NCBI GenBank assembly: GCA_026168455.1
Contig: CM047425.1
Span: forward strand, 45,456,362-45,520,361
Direction of reading: 5' to 3'
Origin: Theocolax elegans
Lineage: Eukaryota > Arthropoda > Insecta > Hymenoptera > Cerocephalidae
Length of the DNA: 64,000 nucleotides
This document shows, piece by piece, positions 1 through 10,881 of this stretch. Below the pieces are notes generated by a model. The model was not told where the DNA came from. It did no database searches and worked only from the letters and a program-made list of their open reading frames with translations. Position 1 is the stretch's first letter, and each line of letters begins with the position of its first letter. The position numbers were made by a program, and so were the translations under genes.

Positions 1-241
1 GTTTTTACTTTTATTTTTATTTTTATTATAACTTTTTTCTTATTTGTATTTCTTATTTCGATTTACTTGCGTTTTTATTTTTATTTATATATTTATACAC
101 TTTTTGCTTTTTATTGTTATTAACCATCGTTATTTTTATTTGTTATAATTTTTTTCTGTTAACTTATTTTTATACCTTCAACGATGTATATATTTTTGTG
201 TTTACGGGGTTTCTACCCCTAAAACCTAATAAAGTTATCTA

Positions 242-279
<38 letters not shown>

Positions 280-604
280 ATATTACTTAATTGACTTAAA
301 GCTAATGACTGTGATATCAATGTGCAATGACTATGTTTCTATACATCGCACACCTGGCACGTAAGAAAGCACGTATGCGCTTAATACGTATCGCCTGGCG
401 GGGAGGGCGCGCGAAGCAGACGGCTATATATAATGTCCGCGCGCACTCACGAGCAGGGTTGCCAGATGGCGATTTTTTCTCCTTGTTGCTCTTGCTTAAT
501 AAACATCAATATACTTAAGAGAGAAAAGGAAAAAAAAATCGCCAACTGGTCACTCTGCTCACGAGGTCCAGTGTGTTCTACACACTGAAAGGTAACTGTC
601 GTAG

Positions 605-608
<4 letters not shown>
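1..608. other. AT-rich intergenic DNA with CT microsatellite
   Basis: No coding region is supported here. The first 240 bases are T-rich low-complexity DNA. A pure CT dinucleotide run lies at about 247-276. The open frame over 327-518 has no recognisable domain and is not taken as a gene. Confidence 0.7.

Positions 609-682
<74 letters not shown>
609..682. repeat. Compound (CT)n(TA)n microsatellite
   Basis: About 30 bases of CT repeat pass directly into about 45 bases of TA repeat. The TA part flanks the next element, whose insertion may have used TA as target. A 124-residue frame through it gives only Ser-Leu and Ile-Tyr repeats and is an artefact. Confidence 0.95.
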
Positions 683-685
<3 letters not shown>

Positions 686-690
<5 letters not shown>

Positions 691-897
691 CGGGTACGGA
701 TTTTCGAGTGTCGGCGCAGGTTAGGTCTCTGAATTATCGGCGACGTTCGTCGATAGGACCAAGTCGACTAGCCGGGATAATTGCGAATGGCAGCGCAGTG
801 GTGAGGCTTCTGCCTCGCGCTCCCGGGATCGTGGGTTCGCGCCCCGATACCTTCGTTGATTTTTTTATTCCTTATATTCAATCCGTACCCCGTTACA
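686..897 (+). mobile_element. Small tRNA-like element with inverted ends
   Basis: The 212 bp between TA repeats begin TATAACGGGTACGGAT and end with the near-complement ATCCGTACCCCGTTACA, so the ends form an inverted repeat. Positions 789-848 resemble a tRNA gene: an A-box-like GCGCAGTGGTGAGGC, then GCCTCGCGCTCCCGGGATCG, then a B-box-like GGTTCGCGCCC. A tRNA-derived SINE head is the natural reading of the core. The inverted ends recall the TGT...ACA ends of small LTR elements, which is unusual for a SINE. It could be a SINE captured inside another element. The tRNA-like identity is moderately sure; the element class is not. Confidence 0.55.
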
Positions 898-904
898 ATA
901 TATA

Positions 905-1903
905 TATATGGGGTATTCCACGTGAAGTGGTCCGATCAAAATTTTAAAATGCACCAAATTTTGGGTACGCTTTGCAAATGTTTTTCAGAATACAGAAAAA
1001 AATTTTTAGGTACTGGAATCTATTTGCTCAAAAGTTATTCTAACCTCAAAAAGTGAATTTTCCCATAATTTTTTCAACACCAGCTGGGTTTACCGCTATA
1101 TAACTCAAAATCTATCAACTTTTACTATAGAACATTATATGTAACATTCGTTGTTAATTATATCTAGAATTTATTCTTCTGGGTTAGAATTTCTAATCTC
1201 AAGGTCAATGTTACATAAACTACATGTCAATATTCAACTTAAAAAAAGTGCAAGTGCGCCACCTTTGATTTTTTCATCCAAAAGTCTAAAAGAAAGCTTG
1301 GAGCAATACCTTTCAAATGGTCTGTAGCATTTTTATGGCCTCCAATTCTGTAAAAAGTTATGACAATTTAAAGAAACACGAAATTTTTTTAAAAATTTAA
1401 ATGGGAATTACCATGTTAATTTTTGTGAATTTTTTGTCTTTCTTTAAATTGTCATAACTTTTTACAGAATTGGAGGCCATAAAAATGCTACAGACCATTT
1501 GAAAGGTATTGCTCCAAGCTTTCTTTTAGACTTTTGGATGAAAAAATCAAAGGTGGCGCACTTGCACTTTTTTTAAGTTGAATATTGACATGTAGTTTAT
1601 GTAACATTGACCTTGAGATTAGAAGTTCTAACCCAGAAGAATAAATTCTAGATATAATTAGCAACGAATGTTACATATAATGTTCTATAGTAAAAGTTGA
1701 TAGATTTTGAGTTATATAGCGGTAAACCCAGCTGGTGTTGAAAAAATTATGGAAAAATTCACTTTTTGAGGGTAGAATAACTTTTGAGCAAATAGATTCC
1801 AGTACCTAAAAATTTTTTTCTGTATTCTGAAAAACATTTGCAAAGCGTACCCAAAATTTGGTGCATTTTAAAATTTTGATCGGACCACTTCACGTGGAAT
1901 ACC

Positions 1904-1910
<7 letters not shown>
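905..1910. mobile_element. Foldback element, TA-flanked (TATATGGGG ends)
   Basis: The left arm, about 905-1375, is repeated as its reverse complement at about 1441-1910, with only scattered mismatches over roughly 465 bp. The single-stranded loop is about 65 bp. The termini read TATATGGGGTATTCCACG and lie in TA repeats, consistent with TA target duplication as in Tc1/mariner-type MITEs. No transposase is encoded, so it is non-autonomous. A diverged single arm of the same family lies at 61931-62215. Confidence 0.9.
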
Positions 1911-1938
<28 letters not shown>

Positions 1939-2074
1939 GTATTTTTAAAAATTTTTTTTAGCAGGACGGACGGACGGAAAACAAAATTTTCCTAACACAA
2001 AATTTCACGTGAGAACTCACGTGAGATCTCATGCCAAAATCTCATCCGACTTTTCACTCGGACCGCTGCTTAAA

Positions 2075-3879
2075 CTTCTCAAATAATAGGAAATCAATTT
2101 ATGAATATGGTGAGTCACTTACTAAGTAGTAACACCCCCAAATAAGTCCAAAAATCGAGGTTTGAAAGCGTTTCAGACATATTTTCGATTTTTAGAAATT
2201 TCTCACATGAGATCTCACGTGAGAACTTACATGAGAGATTTTTAGAAATTTCTCACATGAGATCTCACGTGAGAACTTAACACGTATACGTACATAACAT
2301 TCACCTAAAACTTATCTTTTTGAAAATTGGGCAACATAAGTCCGTAGAAATATATATTTTAAAAATTTCCCCAAAATTTCAAAGTGATTCATCAACCTGG
2401 CTCTGAAATATCCTGCGGCAAGTAAGCTAAAATCATTAAAAAACCATTAATGAGATAAATGCATTTAAAGTTTCACTTATTAGATTTAAAGTTTTACTTA
2501 TTTTATAATTCTAATACCATATTCTTCAGGTATCGTACAATTTGTATGTGTAATCTTAATAATATGTATATTTAATAGGTTTATAGTGACTTTTTTCTGG
2601 TTTTATTAATATAATACTCAGTATATTTTTTTAATATACATGTATTATCTAAAATAACAGAAAGTCAACTTCAAGAATCAGTTTCTTTATAAAAAGAGGA
2701 ATAAAATTTTTTAAAACTAAAAGAATACTTAGCTATTATTGAATATTAATACATGATTATTTTATATATAGTTTATGACTATTTATATAATAATATTTAT
2801 ACTATGATTATTATATTATTATATGATTATAATTTTTATTATAAGCATTAAATTTAATTAGAAGTATGTAAAGAATGCAGTAAAAACAAATACTGTTTGA
2901 CAGTTGTGTACAATATCTCTTTCTCTCTCTCTCACATGACAAGTCTTCCATAAAATTATTGATTTTTCGGATAGCCTTCTCAAATAATAGGAAATCAATT
3001 TATGAATATGGTGAGTCACTTACTAAGTAGTAACACCCCCAAATAAGTCCAAAAATCGAGGTTTGAAAGCGTTTCAGACATATTTTCGATTTTTAGAAAT
3101 TTCTCACATGAGATCTCACGTGAGAACTTACATGAGAGATTTTTAGAAATTTCTCACATGAGATCTCACGTGAGAACTTAACACGTATACGTACATAACA
3201 TTCACCTAAAACTTATCTTTTTGAAAATTGGGCAACATAAGTCCGTAGAAATATATATTTTAAAATTTCCCCAAAATTTCAAAGTGATTCATCAACCTGG
3301 CTCTGAAATATCCTGCGGCAAGTAAGCTAAAATCATTAAAAAACCATTAATGAGATAAATGCATTTAAAGTTTCACTTATTAGATTTAAAGTTTTACTTA
3401 TTTTATAATTCTAATACCATATTCTTCAGGTATCGTACAATTTGTATGTGTAATCTTAATAATATGTATATTTAATAGGTTTATAGTGACTTTTTTCTGG
3501 TTTTATTAATATAATACTCAGTATATTTTTTTAATATACATGTATTATCTAAAATAACAGAAAGTCAACTTCAAGAATCAGTTTCTTTATAAAAAGAGGA
3601 ATAAAATTTTTTAAAACTAAAAGAATACTTAGCTATTATTGAATATTAATACATGATTATTTTATATATAGTTTATGACTATTTTATATAATAATATTTA
3701 TACTATGATTATTATATTATATTATATGATTATAATTTTTATTATAAGCATTAAATTTAATTAGAAGTATGTAAAGAATGCAGTAAAAACAAATACTGTT
3801 TGACAGTTGTGTACAATATCTCTTTCTCTCTCTCTCACATGACAAGTCTTCCATAAAATTATTGATTTTTCGGATAGCC
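2075..3879. repeat. Tandem duplication of a 0.9 kb unit
   Basis: The unit at 2075-2975 is followed head-to-tail by 2976-3879. The two differ by only a few indels in T/A runs, so the duplication is recent or an assembly effect. Each unit holds a shorter direct repeat carrying TCACATGAGATCTCACGTGA twice (about 2187-2280 and 3088-3181), a TA-rich stretch and a short CT run. No coding capacity was seen. Confidence 0.92.
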
Positions 3880-4289
3880 TTGTCACGTGATAGAGAAAGA
3901 GAGAGGCATATATAGTGTTACAGCTGCTAATGAAGTGTGCACCAGCCACACGTTTGTAGTTCAGTTTTAAGCATTATAATATCAAGTAGAATTATATATT
4001 ATATATTATATTATATAATATCTAAATAAAATAAGTAAAAAAAACTAGTGGTTTATAAAACTGCATGAACAAATTATATCAGATAAGTATTTGCATAACC
4101 TTAAATTTATATTTTGTTTATGTCAAGAAATTGATTCTTTGTTTCTCCATTTCAGCATAACCAATGTGTCAACACTTAGATATACAATATTTGCAGAATA
4201 CAGATAAAATTATAGTAGTGTTTTGTTATGCTCAGTGTATTTGTGCTTAGTGCGATATTATGTGGTTGAAGTTATTTTATGTGTACTTA

Positions 4290-5078
4290 TTTGTGAAAGT
4301 GTTTCAAACCTCCAATATAATTAGTATATTTCATGCCGTAAAGTACCACTCTCTATATTCTTTTGTTTCTTCTTCTGGTCGCAATTCACATGCTCTGCAA
4401 AAATATTGCTTTGGAGAAACGTCAATTACTTTTTCATTCTCATGCAGTATCAACACCTTGAAGAGAATTGAATCCTCGCTTCCTCCAAGAACCATCACCT
4501 GATACACTTATATGGCAATTCTGACTTGTTGAATCATATACTTGCTCGACAGTTGCTTTCATAGACTGTTTACCAACTTCTTTACAAACATTTTTTATCT
4601 CTGTATTAATAATGTCATAATTACTGTGAGAAACTCGACTCGGCAAATCCATATTTCCACAAAAAGTAACTAAACCAGCATGCCCATGACCAAGAGTTCT
4701 CATTGTGTACACTAACGTCTATTTATTTCATGAGCGTTACTTTTTTTTCAACTTTTCTACTTGAATCAATAACAAATACCTTAAAACAGTTTGTACATGT
4801 TATTGTTATTTTACTTCCCAAACCTCTCACATCAACTTCAGAAAATTTAACTGTACCATGACAATTCTGACAAACTAAAAATTCTTCTAATGTTGGGAAA
4901 AGTAGTGATATATCAATAATTCTATTTTCTGTGCTACTTTCTTCAATGGTATCAGTTTTTAACTTTTTACTTGATCTGGATCAATGTTGATGGAAGTGCA
5001 TCGTAGTTGGTTCTTACTGATGTTGATAATTTTTTTATGAGCAGATGTACCAGGTATTCTGTTACTTGAGTCTGGCAT
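4290..5078 (-). pseudogene. Mutator-like transposase relic (PF20700-type)
   Basis: Read on the reverse strand, the segment gives in order: a short N-terminus starting at the ATG at 5078; a zinc-ribbon block of two Cys pairs, CQNC and CTNC, about 4720-4960; the conserved RTLGHGHAGL and FCGNMDLP blocks; SGDGSWRKRGFNSLQG, the DG-W--RG motif around a catalytic Asp (ends near 4440); and traces of FCRAC and KYTNYIGGLK near 4300-4400. The pieces lie in at least four frames, separated by stops and frameshifts, so the gene is dead. Domain order matches the insect Mutator-like transposase domain. The 3' half of the transposase is absent. Terminal inverted repeats were not found. Confidence 0.85.
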
Positions 5079-5600
5079 TTTTTTTACTGCTCTTTTTTTG
5101 TATAAACTTATAATTAATTTCTTAAAACTAATAAAATTTAAGTTAAAAATATACTTTTAATTTAAAATCCACTGAGTATTTACTAAAATAATGTAAATAC
5201 TTTATCAATGCAGACAATATTTACTTCAAATAGAACTGTACGTATTTGTGCAGTATATAAAAGTAAAAGGAATCATTTATTTATTAACTATTAAATTTGA
5301 ATCGTATGGTAAAGTAGATTTCTACTTTACCAAACTCTACGCTTGATAGTTGCTTCGTTTAATATACTTGTATGTAAACGTCGAAAACCTCGCAATTATT
5401 ATTTTAGTTAAATTAAAATAAAATGTCTTTTTTTGCAAAAATAATTTTAGAGGAAATAATGTCTATTGATGCTTACTTTATTTCAATTATAACTTGCGAA
5501 AAAATTTTTTGTTTTTTTTCAAATTTTGGGATAATGTTTTATGTAAGAAATACTTTAAAAAAAGTTAATAAAAAAAAAATCGATTTTTTGAGCAGTTAAC
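5079..5600. other. AT-rich spacer with a hairpin
   Basis: No gene was recognised. GGTAAAGTAGA and TCTACTTTACC at about 5308-5331 form a short perfect hairpin. The rest is A/T-rich. Confidence 0.6.
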
Positions 5601-5611
5601 CCAGGCTTGAC

Positions 5612-6440
5612 CCCTTAAGAACTAATAATCAATACGCAGCACTCCCTCGGGAGATAGATATTTACCTAGGAAGCAGCCAGAATCCCCGCAGCAACGCAGC
5701 ACCGACTAAGAGCAGCAGTAAATGATCCGACGCGCAGCAGCTGAGCGGCCACCGTGAGAGCGAGTGAGAGAGAAGACTCGAGGATCGGCCGTCCGTCTGC
5801 ACCTGTAACAGAGTGAACCTATTAGCCGATAAATCAACACGAAGGAACGATCATATAGCTTACCTGGTTAACAGCATCACCGGGAACACCGTCCTCTCCG
5901 TGGGAAGCAGCAGCCTAGGCAATAACGTCCGCTTCGGTAAACATAGCCGCGAGCACTCACTACACGAGGCGCGCGAGAAGCTGCGCGCGCACGTCGGGCC
6001 CGAGCAACGAAGCAGCGAACGAGCCCGAGCTCGACAGAGCTCATCGGGACGCCATCGAGGCTACATCGATAGACCGAGTGACGACCGATAAACCGAGAAT
6101 ATTATATTTCGAGTGTGTGTGTGAGATCATTAACCGCAGAGCAGCAACTCCAGGAGACGATCTTCACTGTAATAAGGTGGGTGCACGCCCTGCACCGGTA
6201 TTTCACGATCTCTCCTGACCGTAAGTGTGCTTTCCCGTTTACTCTCCTCCCCTCCCCTTGCGCAGCAAGTAGCAGCAGCTCGCACGCAGCCGAGCGTAAT
6301 AAAAGCAATTCGCCGCGATCGTACGCGGCTGGCGCCCAAATTTCTTTTATATTTTAATTATAATAAATATTATTTTATTTAACCTAATTATTTATTTCGC
6401 CTTTGACGCCACGTCCTAATCCCCAGCGTGACCGTTACAC
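5612..6440. mobile_element. LTR-like GC-rich block, one end only
   Basis: The block is sharply more GC-rich than its surroundings and ends at 6440 with GACCGTTACA, the inverse of a TGTAACGG LTR start. An AATAAA at about 6298 would suit a plus-strand LTR. It abuts the point where the neighbouring reverse-strand gypsy integrase stops. A matching second end and target duplication were not found, so this is either a truncated solo LTR or part of another element. Frames of up to 92 codons inside it match nothing recognisable. Confidence 0.4.
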
Positions 6441-6444
6441 TCTA

Positions 6445-7100
6445 ATTACTACTTTCACTTCTGTATTTTTCTTGCAATTTATAATTTTCGACCATTTATT
6501 ATCAGCATCTATTACAATTAAGCACACATTGTTATATTTAGCAAAGTCGTAATGTTTGGCCTCAAACTTTGGTTGGCCACGGCCAGGAAGTAACGGTGTT
6601 ATATTCGGAGTTTTGAGCTCTATAGACGAGTTTTACAATTGTTTGTTGTATATTCTATATCTACATCAATCTCAGGCCAATACATATAGGAATGCGCAAA
6701 CATTTCCATTTTTACTGCACCAAATTGTTTTGCATGTAGTTCCATTAGTATTATTAAACACATTGATTCCGGGAATAAATGCGCGCATTCCCTCGAAATG
6801 ATACTTCTTTTCTACACTTAGTTCGAATCTAATTGTAATAACTTTTTTTTCTTCTGAGAGTTCATTAAAACTAGACCAGTGGTTTGTTACATAAAAATGA
6901 TATCTCTTATAATTAAGTCGCATTGTGCTATTAAAAGCAGTCGAAATCTCATGAAAAAATTTATAAATATATTTGTTGTATCTTCTACTAGAAGTGACGA
7001 TAATGCATCCACTTCTGTGTGTTTCTCTGACTTAACATGTTCAATGTTATATTTATTTCTGATAAAAAATAAGCATAACTCTGTAATCCGTTATCAAGTA
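6445..7100 (-). pseudogene. Gypsy integrase N-terminal half, decayed
   Basis: On the reverse strand, just after RNase H, the frame reads YNIEHVKSEKHTEVDALS, the standard gypsy linker ending the RNase H region. It is followed by SYMYWPEIDVDIE, typical of the integrase zinc-binding domain, then a W-P-W block, and finally LIVIDADNKWSKI around the second catalytic Asp of the DDE core. Frameshifts and stops break it. The reading ends at about 6445 against the LTR-like block, so the rest of the core and the C-terminus are missing. Integrase would normally join element DNA into the host chromosome; this copy cannot. Confidence 0.8.
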
Positions 7101-7385
7101 TTAGAGGTATAGCCCTTTTCTGGGCTCTAATATCAATTCTAATGGTCTATTATCTATGCGTAATGTAACAGTTTTACCAAAAATAAATTGGCAAAATCTC
7201 TTAAACCTAAATTCTAATGATTCATTATCTATAATAATACGTTTTATTTCGGTTTGAGGAATTTTTTTAGAAGCATGCACCATCGGTCGCCCCCTTCTAT
7301 CTTTATACCGATGAGATAAAATTGCTGATAACCCGTAATCTGACGTGTCGTAAGTTAATAAAATCTCTTCTTTCGGATTATAATG
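7101..7385 (-). pseudogene. Gypsy RNase H domain
   Basis: A 95-codon open stretch reads HYNPKEEILLTYDTSDYGLS near its start, with the first catalytic Asp in TYDTSDYG. IDNESLEFRFKRF follows with the expected Glu, and TLRIDNRPLE with the C-terminal Asp. This is the Ty3/gypsy RT-linked RNase H, which degrades genomic RNA during reverse transcription. Upstream coding is interrupted exactly at 7386 by a MITE and resumes at 7652. Confidence 0.88.
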
Positions 7386-7651
7386 CACGGAGAAACATTT
7401 TCAGCGTAAAACACGGTGAGAGCTATTCACCTTGCTTCTTAATGCAGGAGCAGCATAAACATTGACCCTCTCCACCGTCTAATACGCGACGCTTCAGCTA
7501 CAGGAACGATGAACTACACTGTTTTTTACAGTGAACGATTAGTTTTGTCTGTTCGGTGTATAGGATACATTGAAATAGTTGGTGTCGCCACCGTCAAACA
7601 GCATGCTTTTCTAGTGGGCACCGTCTTTAACTATGAAAATGTCTCTCCGTG
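7386..7651. mobile_element. 266 bp MITE inserted in gypsy pol
   Basis: The ends are CACGGAGAAACATTTTCA and its near-complement TGAAAATGTCTCTCCGTG. Removing the element and one TG restores the reading NFLA-HYNPKEE across the site. That shows a real insertion with a short, about 2 bp, target duplication. The interior has a CACTGT/ACAGTG hairpin at about 7518-7535. CAC-type ends recall Transib or CACTA elements, but the 2 bp duplication fits neither well. Confidence 0.8.
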
Positions 7652-8570
7652 TGGGCTAAAAAATTTGGTATGCTTAACTCTTTTTTAAACAAAATTGACG
7701 CATTCTCGCACGCATCATCCTATTTCGTTTTTTTTATTTAATAAGTCATATAAAGGTCTTAACTGGGTAGATCGACCCTGTAGAAATCTTGCATAAAAAT
7801 GTATTACGTCTAAAAATTATGCGAGTGGTTACAATTTTCCGGGTATGCTGCCTCTACCACTACTTTTACTTTCGTTTAGCCTTATGCAAGCCACTTTTGT
7901 CTATTATGAAGCCTAGTACTTCGATTTGATTTTTCATTATTTTACATTTTTCTAGGTTTAGTCGTTAGTTACGTTCATCCAGTCTCTTACATACTTCTAT
8001 TAAGTTTTCATCATGCTCTTCTCTGAATTTCCTAGTTACATACAATTCCCTTAAAAATTTATCCATTTTGCATTGCATATTAGTAGATGCTTGTGATACT
8101 TCACAACACCTTCAGGCATTTTTGCTTAACGATACAATCCTTTACGAGTTAGATTGTTAATAATTATAACGATTTTTCATATACACGATACTGTATGGAT
8201 TAGTAGTAATTTTAAAATCACCGCAAATGTAAATGACACTGTCTCTTTTTTAGGCGGGTACAATAGGCGTAGCCCAATCCGAAACTTCTATTTTTTTTAA
8301 ATGCCCTAAGTTTACTAATCTATCCAATTCATTTTTAACTATTTTTTACATGCATATGCTATATGACGAAGTTTCAACACTATAGGCTCAGTATTTTCTT
8401 TTAAACGAATAGTCATTATTCCCTTATTGCATACACTTGGTGAATCGCAAACAAATATTTAAATTTTGTTACTATATAATTAAATAAGTCATCTATTTTG
8501 TTTAAATGTAGTGTTTGAACATTTGGTATTTCAAGGAGCCATGCATTAAATTGTTTAAGCTACTGCCTAC
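7652..8570 (-). pseudogene. Gypsy reverse transcriptase, decayed
   Basis: Reverse-strand pieces in several frames give, in order from high to low coordinate: ELDRLVNLGHLKKIEVSDWATPIVP, broken here as ELDRLVNLGHLKK then EVSDWATPIVP (fingers, about 8250-8340); a C-G-D-F-K block; HDENLIEVCKRLDERN with LNLEKCKIMKNQIEVLGFII (palm to connection, about 7890-8010); and KELSIPNFLA at the MITE border. Stops and frameshifts are frequent. The YxDD box region was not clearly readable. The family is Ty3/gypsy. Confidence 0.78.
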
Positions 8571-8573
8571 CTA

Positions 8574-8819
8574 TTAACGATGAACCGCTGCAATTTGCAA
8601 ATTATTGAATACTACTTCTAAGTTTATTAACTTCCCAATGAGAGTCAGTTGTGTACCCTCATATGTTCCTAAATCTTTGTTTGTATTATGTATAGTATAA
8701 TTTGAAAAGTATATATTATAAATTTTATTTGGTATTACTGTTGCATAAGTGCTTGTATCAATTTCAAAATTAATCTCTATGCCATTTACATTACTTCTAC
8801 AATTACATAGGCGCAGCAT
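8574..8819 (-). pseudogene. Gypsy aspartic protease fragment
   Basis: An 81-codon open stretch has the retropepsin layout: a hydrophobic strand, then FEIDTSTYATVIP where the active site DTG is changed to DTS, then LTLIGKLINLEVVF as the flap-to-dimer region. It lies directly upstream of the RT remnants on the same strand. DTS is tolerated in some proteases, so this change alone does not prove loss, but the downstream pol is dead. No gag or 5' LTR was recognised beyond 8820. Confidence 0.72.
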
Positions 8820-10660
8820 TCGAATTACATATTCTTGTATAATTGTAATTTAAAATATTTTTATTTAGTGTATTTGATTGTACAAAAGTTTTACTCTTAT
8901 TTACATTATAATTTTTTTTAAATTTGAATTTATTTAAAAAAAATCAGATTCTGCTCAGTTTTCTAATTGACTCTCGCTAGCAGAAGTTGTTTTTACACGC
9001 GTTTGAGCAATGGAAGATTTCTTTTCGCCACTTTTACACTCTTTAGCGAAATTTACGCTTGGCAATGTCTTTATATTATCCACATTCCTTTCTACACTTG
9101 ATGAACTATTTCCAGATTTTTATAGTTTAGTGTTTTTTCTCACTTTTACTGTTTTGTTTTATACTCTCTGTTGGATTATTGATAAAATATGTGCATAAAA
9201 ATTACTCGACTAGCTTCGTGTTTATCATAGTGAGAATGCCAAAAATTTCTATGCGTCGCTAAATCCTAGGGATGCGTTTGCTCGAGGTAGAATTGGGAAC
9301 ATCGTAAAATTATATGATATACAAGATGGTAAAAAAATTAAATATGTGGACGTATGTTCACTGAACCCGTATATTTGTAAACATTGTCACGTCCAAACTT
9401 GCTCCAATTACTATAAAAACCTTACGCCTTCGGGAGTAGCGAACTAAGTTATATTGAGAGAAGAAATTCAGAATATAATATGGGATTGTAAAATAATATT
9501 TTTTTACTTATATTAACATGATTATATAATCTCTTTTTTAAAATGAATATATATACCAGGGGAGCTTCGCCCCCTTGCGCGCTTCAAAAAGGTTTTTCGT
9601 AATTAATTTATTTAAAATAATATTTTAAATTGTATTATTTTTCACTACCATGGACACCTTAGAAATTAAACAGATTCACACGACACCTTGGAGGTTCTGT
9701 TATAGTGCACTGGATTTTATACCAAAAATTTAATTTTTTTTTAAAAAGGATTATAATTTATAAATAAAAGATTTTAACAAAATTTAGTGTAATGAAATCA
9801 GAATAAAAATAATAAAAAAAATAGAGACATTAAATGTTAACTGTAAATTTTAAACTATATGAATTCTTATAAAGCTTAAATTTATATTTTAAAAATACTA
9901 ATTATAAATGTTAGTGAAAAATTAACTTACCAAAAATAGTAAATGCATATACTTACTAAATTGTAGTATTTAGTAACAACTTATTAAAATTTTGGATTAT
10001 TTTAAACGGATCTAAATAGAACGTCACCTCCTAAAATTAATTTATTTAATGACGAAGGATCATCGTCAAAAGTTACATGTCATTAATATTTTGTAATACT
10101 TTCAGATTAATAAAACTTTCTTCTTAAATAAATAAATTTTTGTATTAATTTTAAAGAACTATTTATAACATTTTAGCGGCATATAAATAAAAACCTGTGT
10201 TCTTTCATTTCTCCCGTAATTCGTAATTTGCACCCTTTTTCAAAATTCGCGTTTTAATCCATAATTATATCCAATATATTTTTCCCTTTAGTTACAGAGT
10301 CCATATATTTATTTTGATTATTATAAACAAATTCATTCCTTAAATAACCTTCTGTTTCTAATAAATACATACTTAATATTTAAAATATTGTTTTATATAA
10401 ATATGCATAATCTACTCACTTATATATCCATACAATTTTGAAATTTTAATTTAAAAAATATTTAAATTAAGTGCTCCTAAATTAATAATTTTCGAAAAAC
10501 TTTTCAAATGTGATTCGTTTTTTATACAGAGTAACCAGTTGGCGATTTTCTGTTCTTTTCTCTCTAACATATTTTGATATTTATTTATCGTTAAAGGGTT
10601 AAAGTGTCAGGAGGGCGAGCCTATGCCGACATCCTTCGGATACATTAGTAACTCGTTAAT
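8820..10660. other. AT-rich DNA, mostly featureless
   Basis: No gene was recognised with confidence. A plus-strand stretch at about 9255-9445 reads as open coding with NPRDAFARGRIGNIVKLYD and a Cys/His cluster CKHCHVQTC; it may be a retroelement fragment but I do not recognise it. A short GGGG-AGCTTCG-CCCC hairpin lies near 9560. The remainder is A/T-rich. Confidence 0.5.
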
Positions 10661-10662
10661 TG

Positions 10663-10880
10663 AAGTAAGTAATTTGTCCATTATTTAGTTAATGGATAAT
10701 TTAAAGAAAAAATTACCCATTAACTAATTATTGGTTAATGAAAATTAAAAATTACCCATTAATTAATTAATGGATAATGGAAAAAAATTAACTATTAACT
10801 GAGTAATGGTTAATGGAAAAAAAAATTAACCATTAACCGAGTAATGTTTAATGAAATGCAAAAATTACCCATTAACCGTG
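10663..10880. repeat. Degenerate minisatellite, TTAATGG/CCATTAA units
   Basis: Units of roughly 40-50 bp recur about five times, each carrying AAAATTACCCATTAACT and TAATGGTTAATGG variants. Because TTAATGG and CCATTAA are complementary, each unit can fold on itself. The array ends where LINE coding sequence starts. Confidence 0.8.
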
Positions 10881-10881
10881 T

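Noticed and set aside
573..947. 124-codon frame
   Set aside because: Its middle is a Ser-Leu and Ile-Tyr run translated from a CT/TA microsatellite.
5813..6357. Possible short gene in the GC-rich block
   Set aside because: Several competing frames on both strands, no domain, and LTR-like ends nearby.
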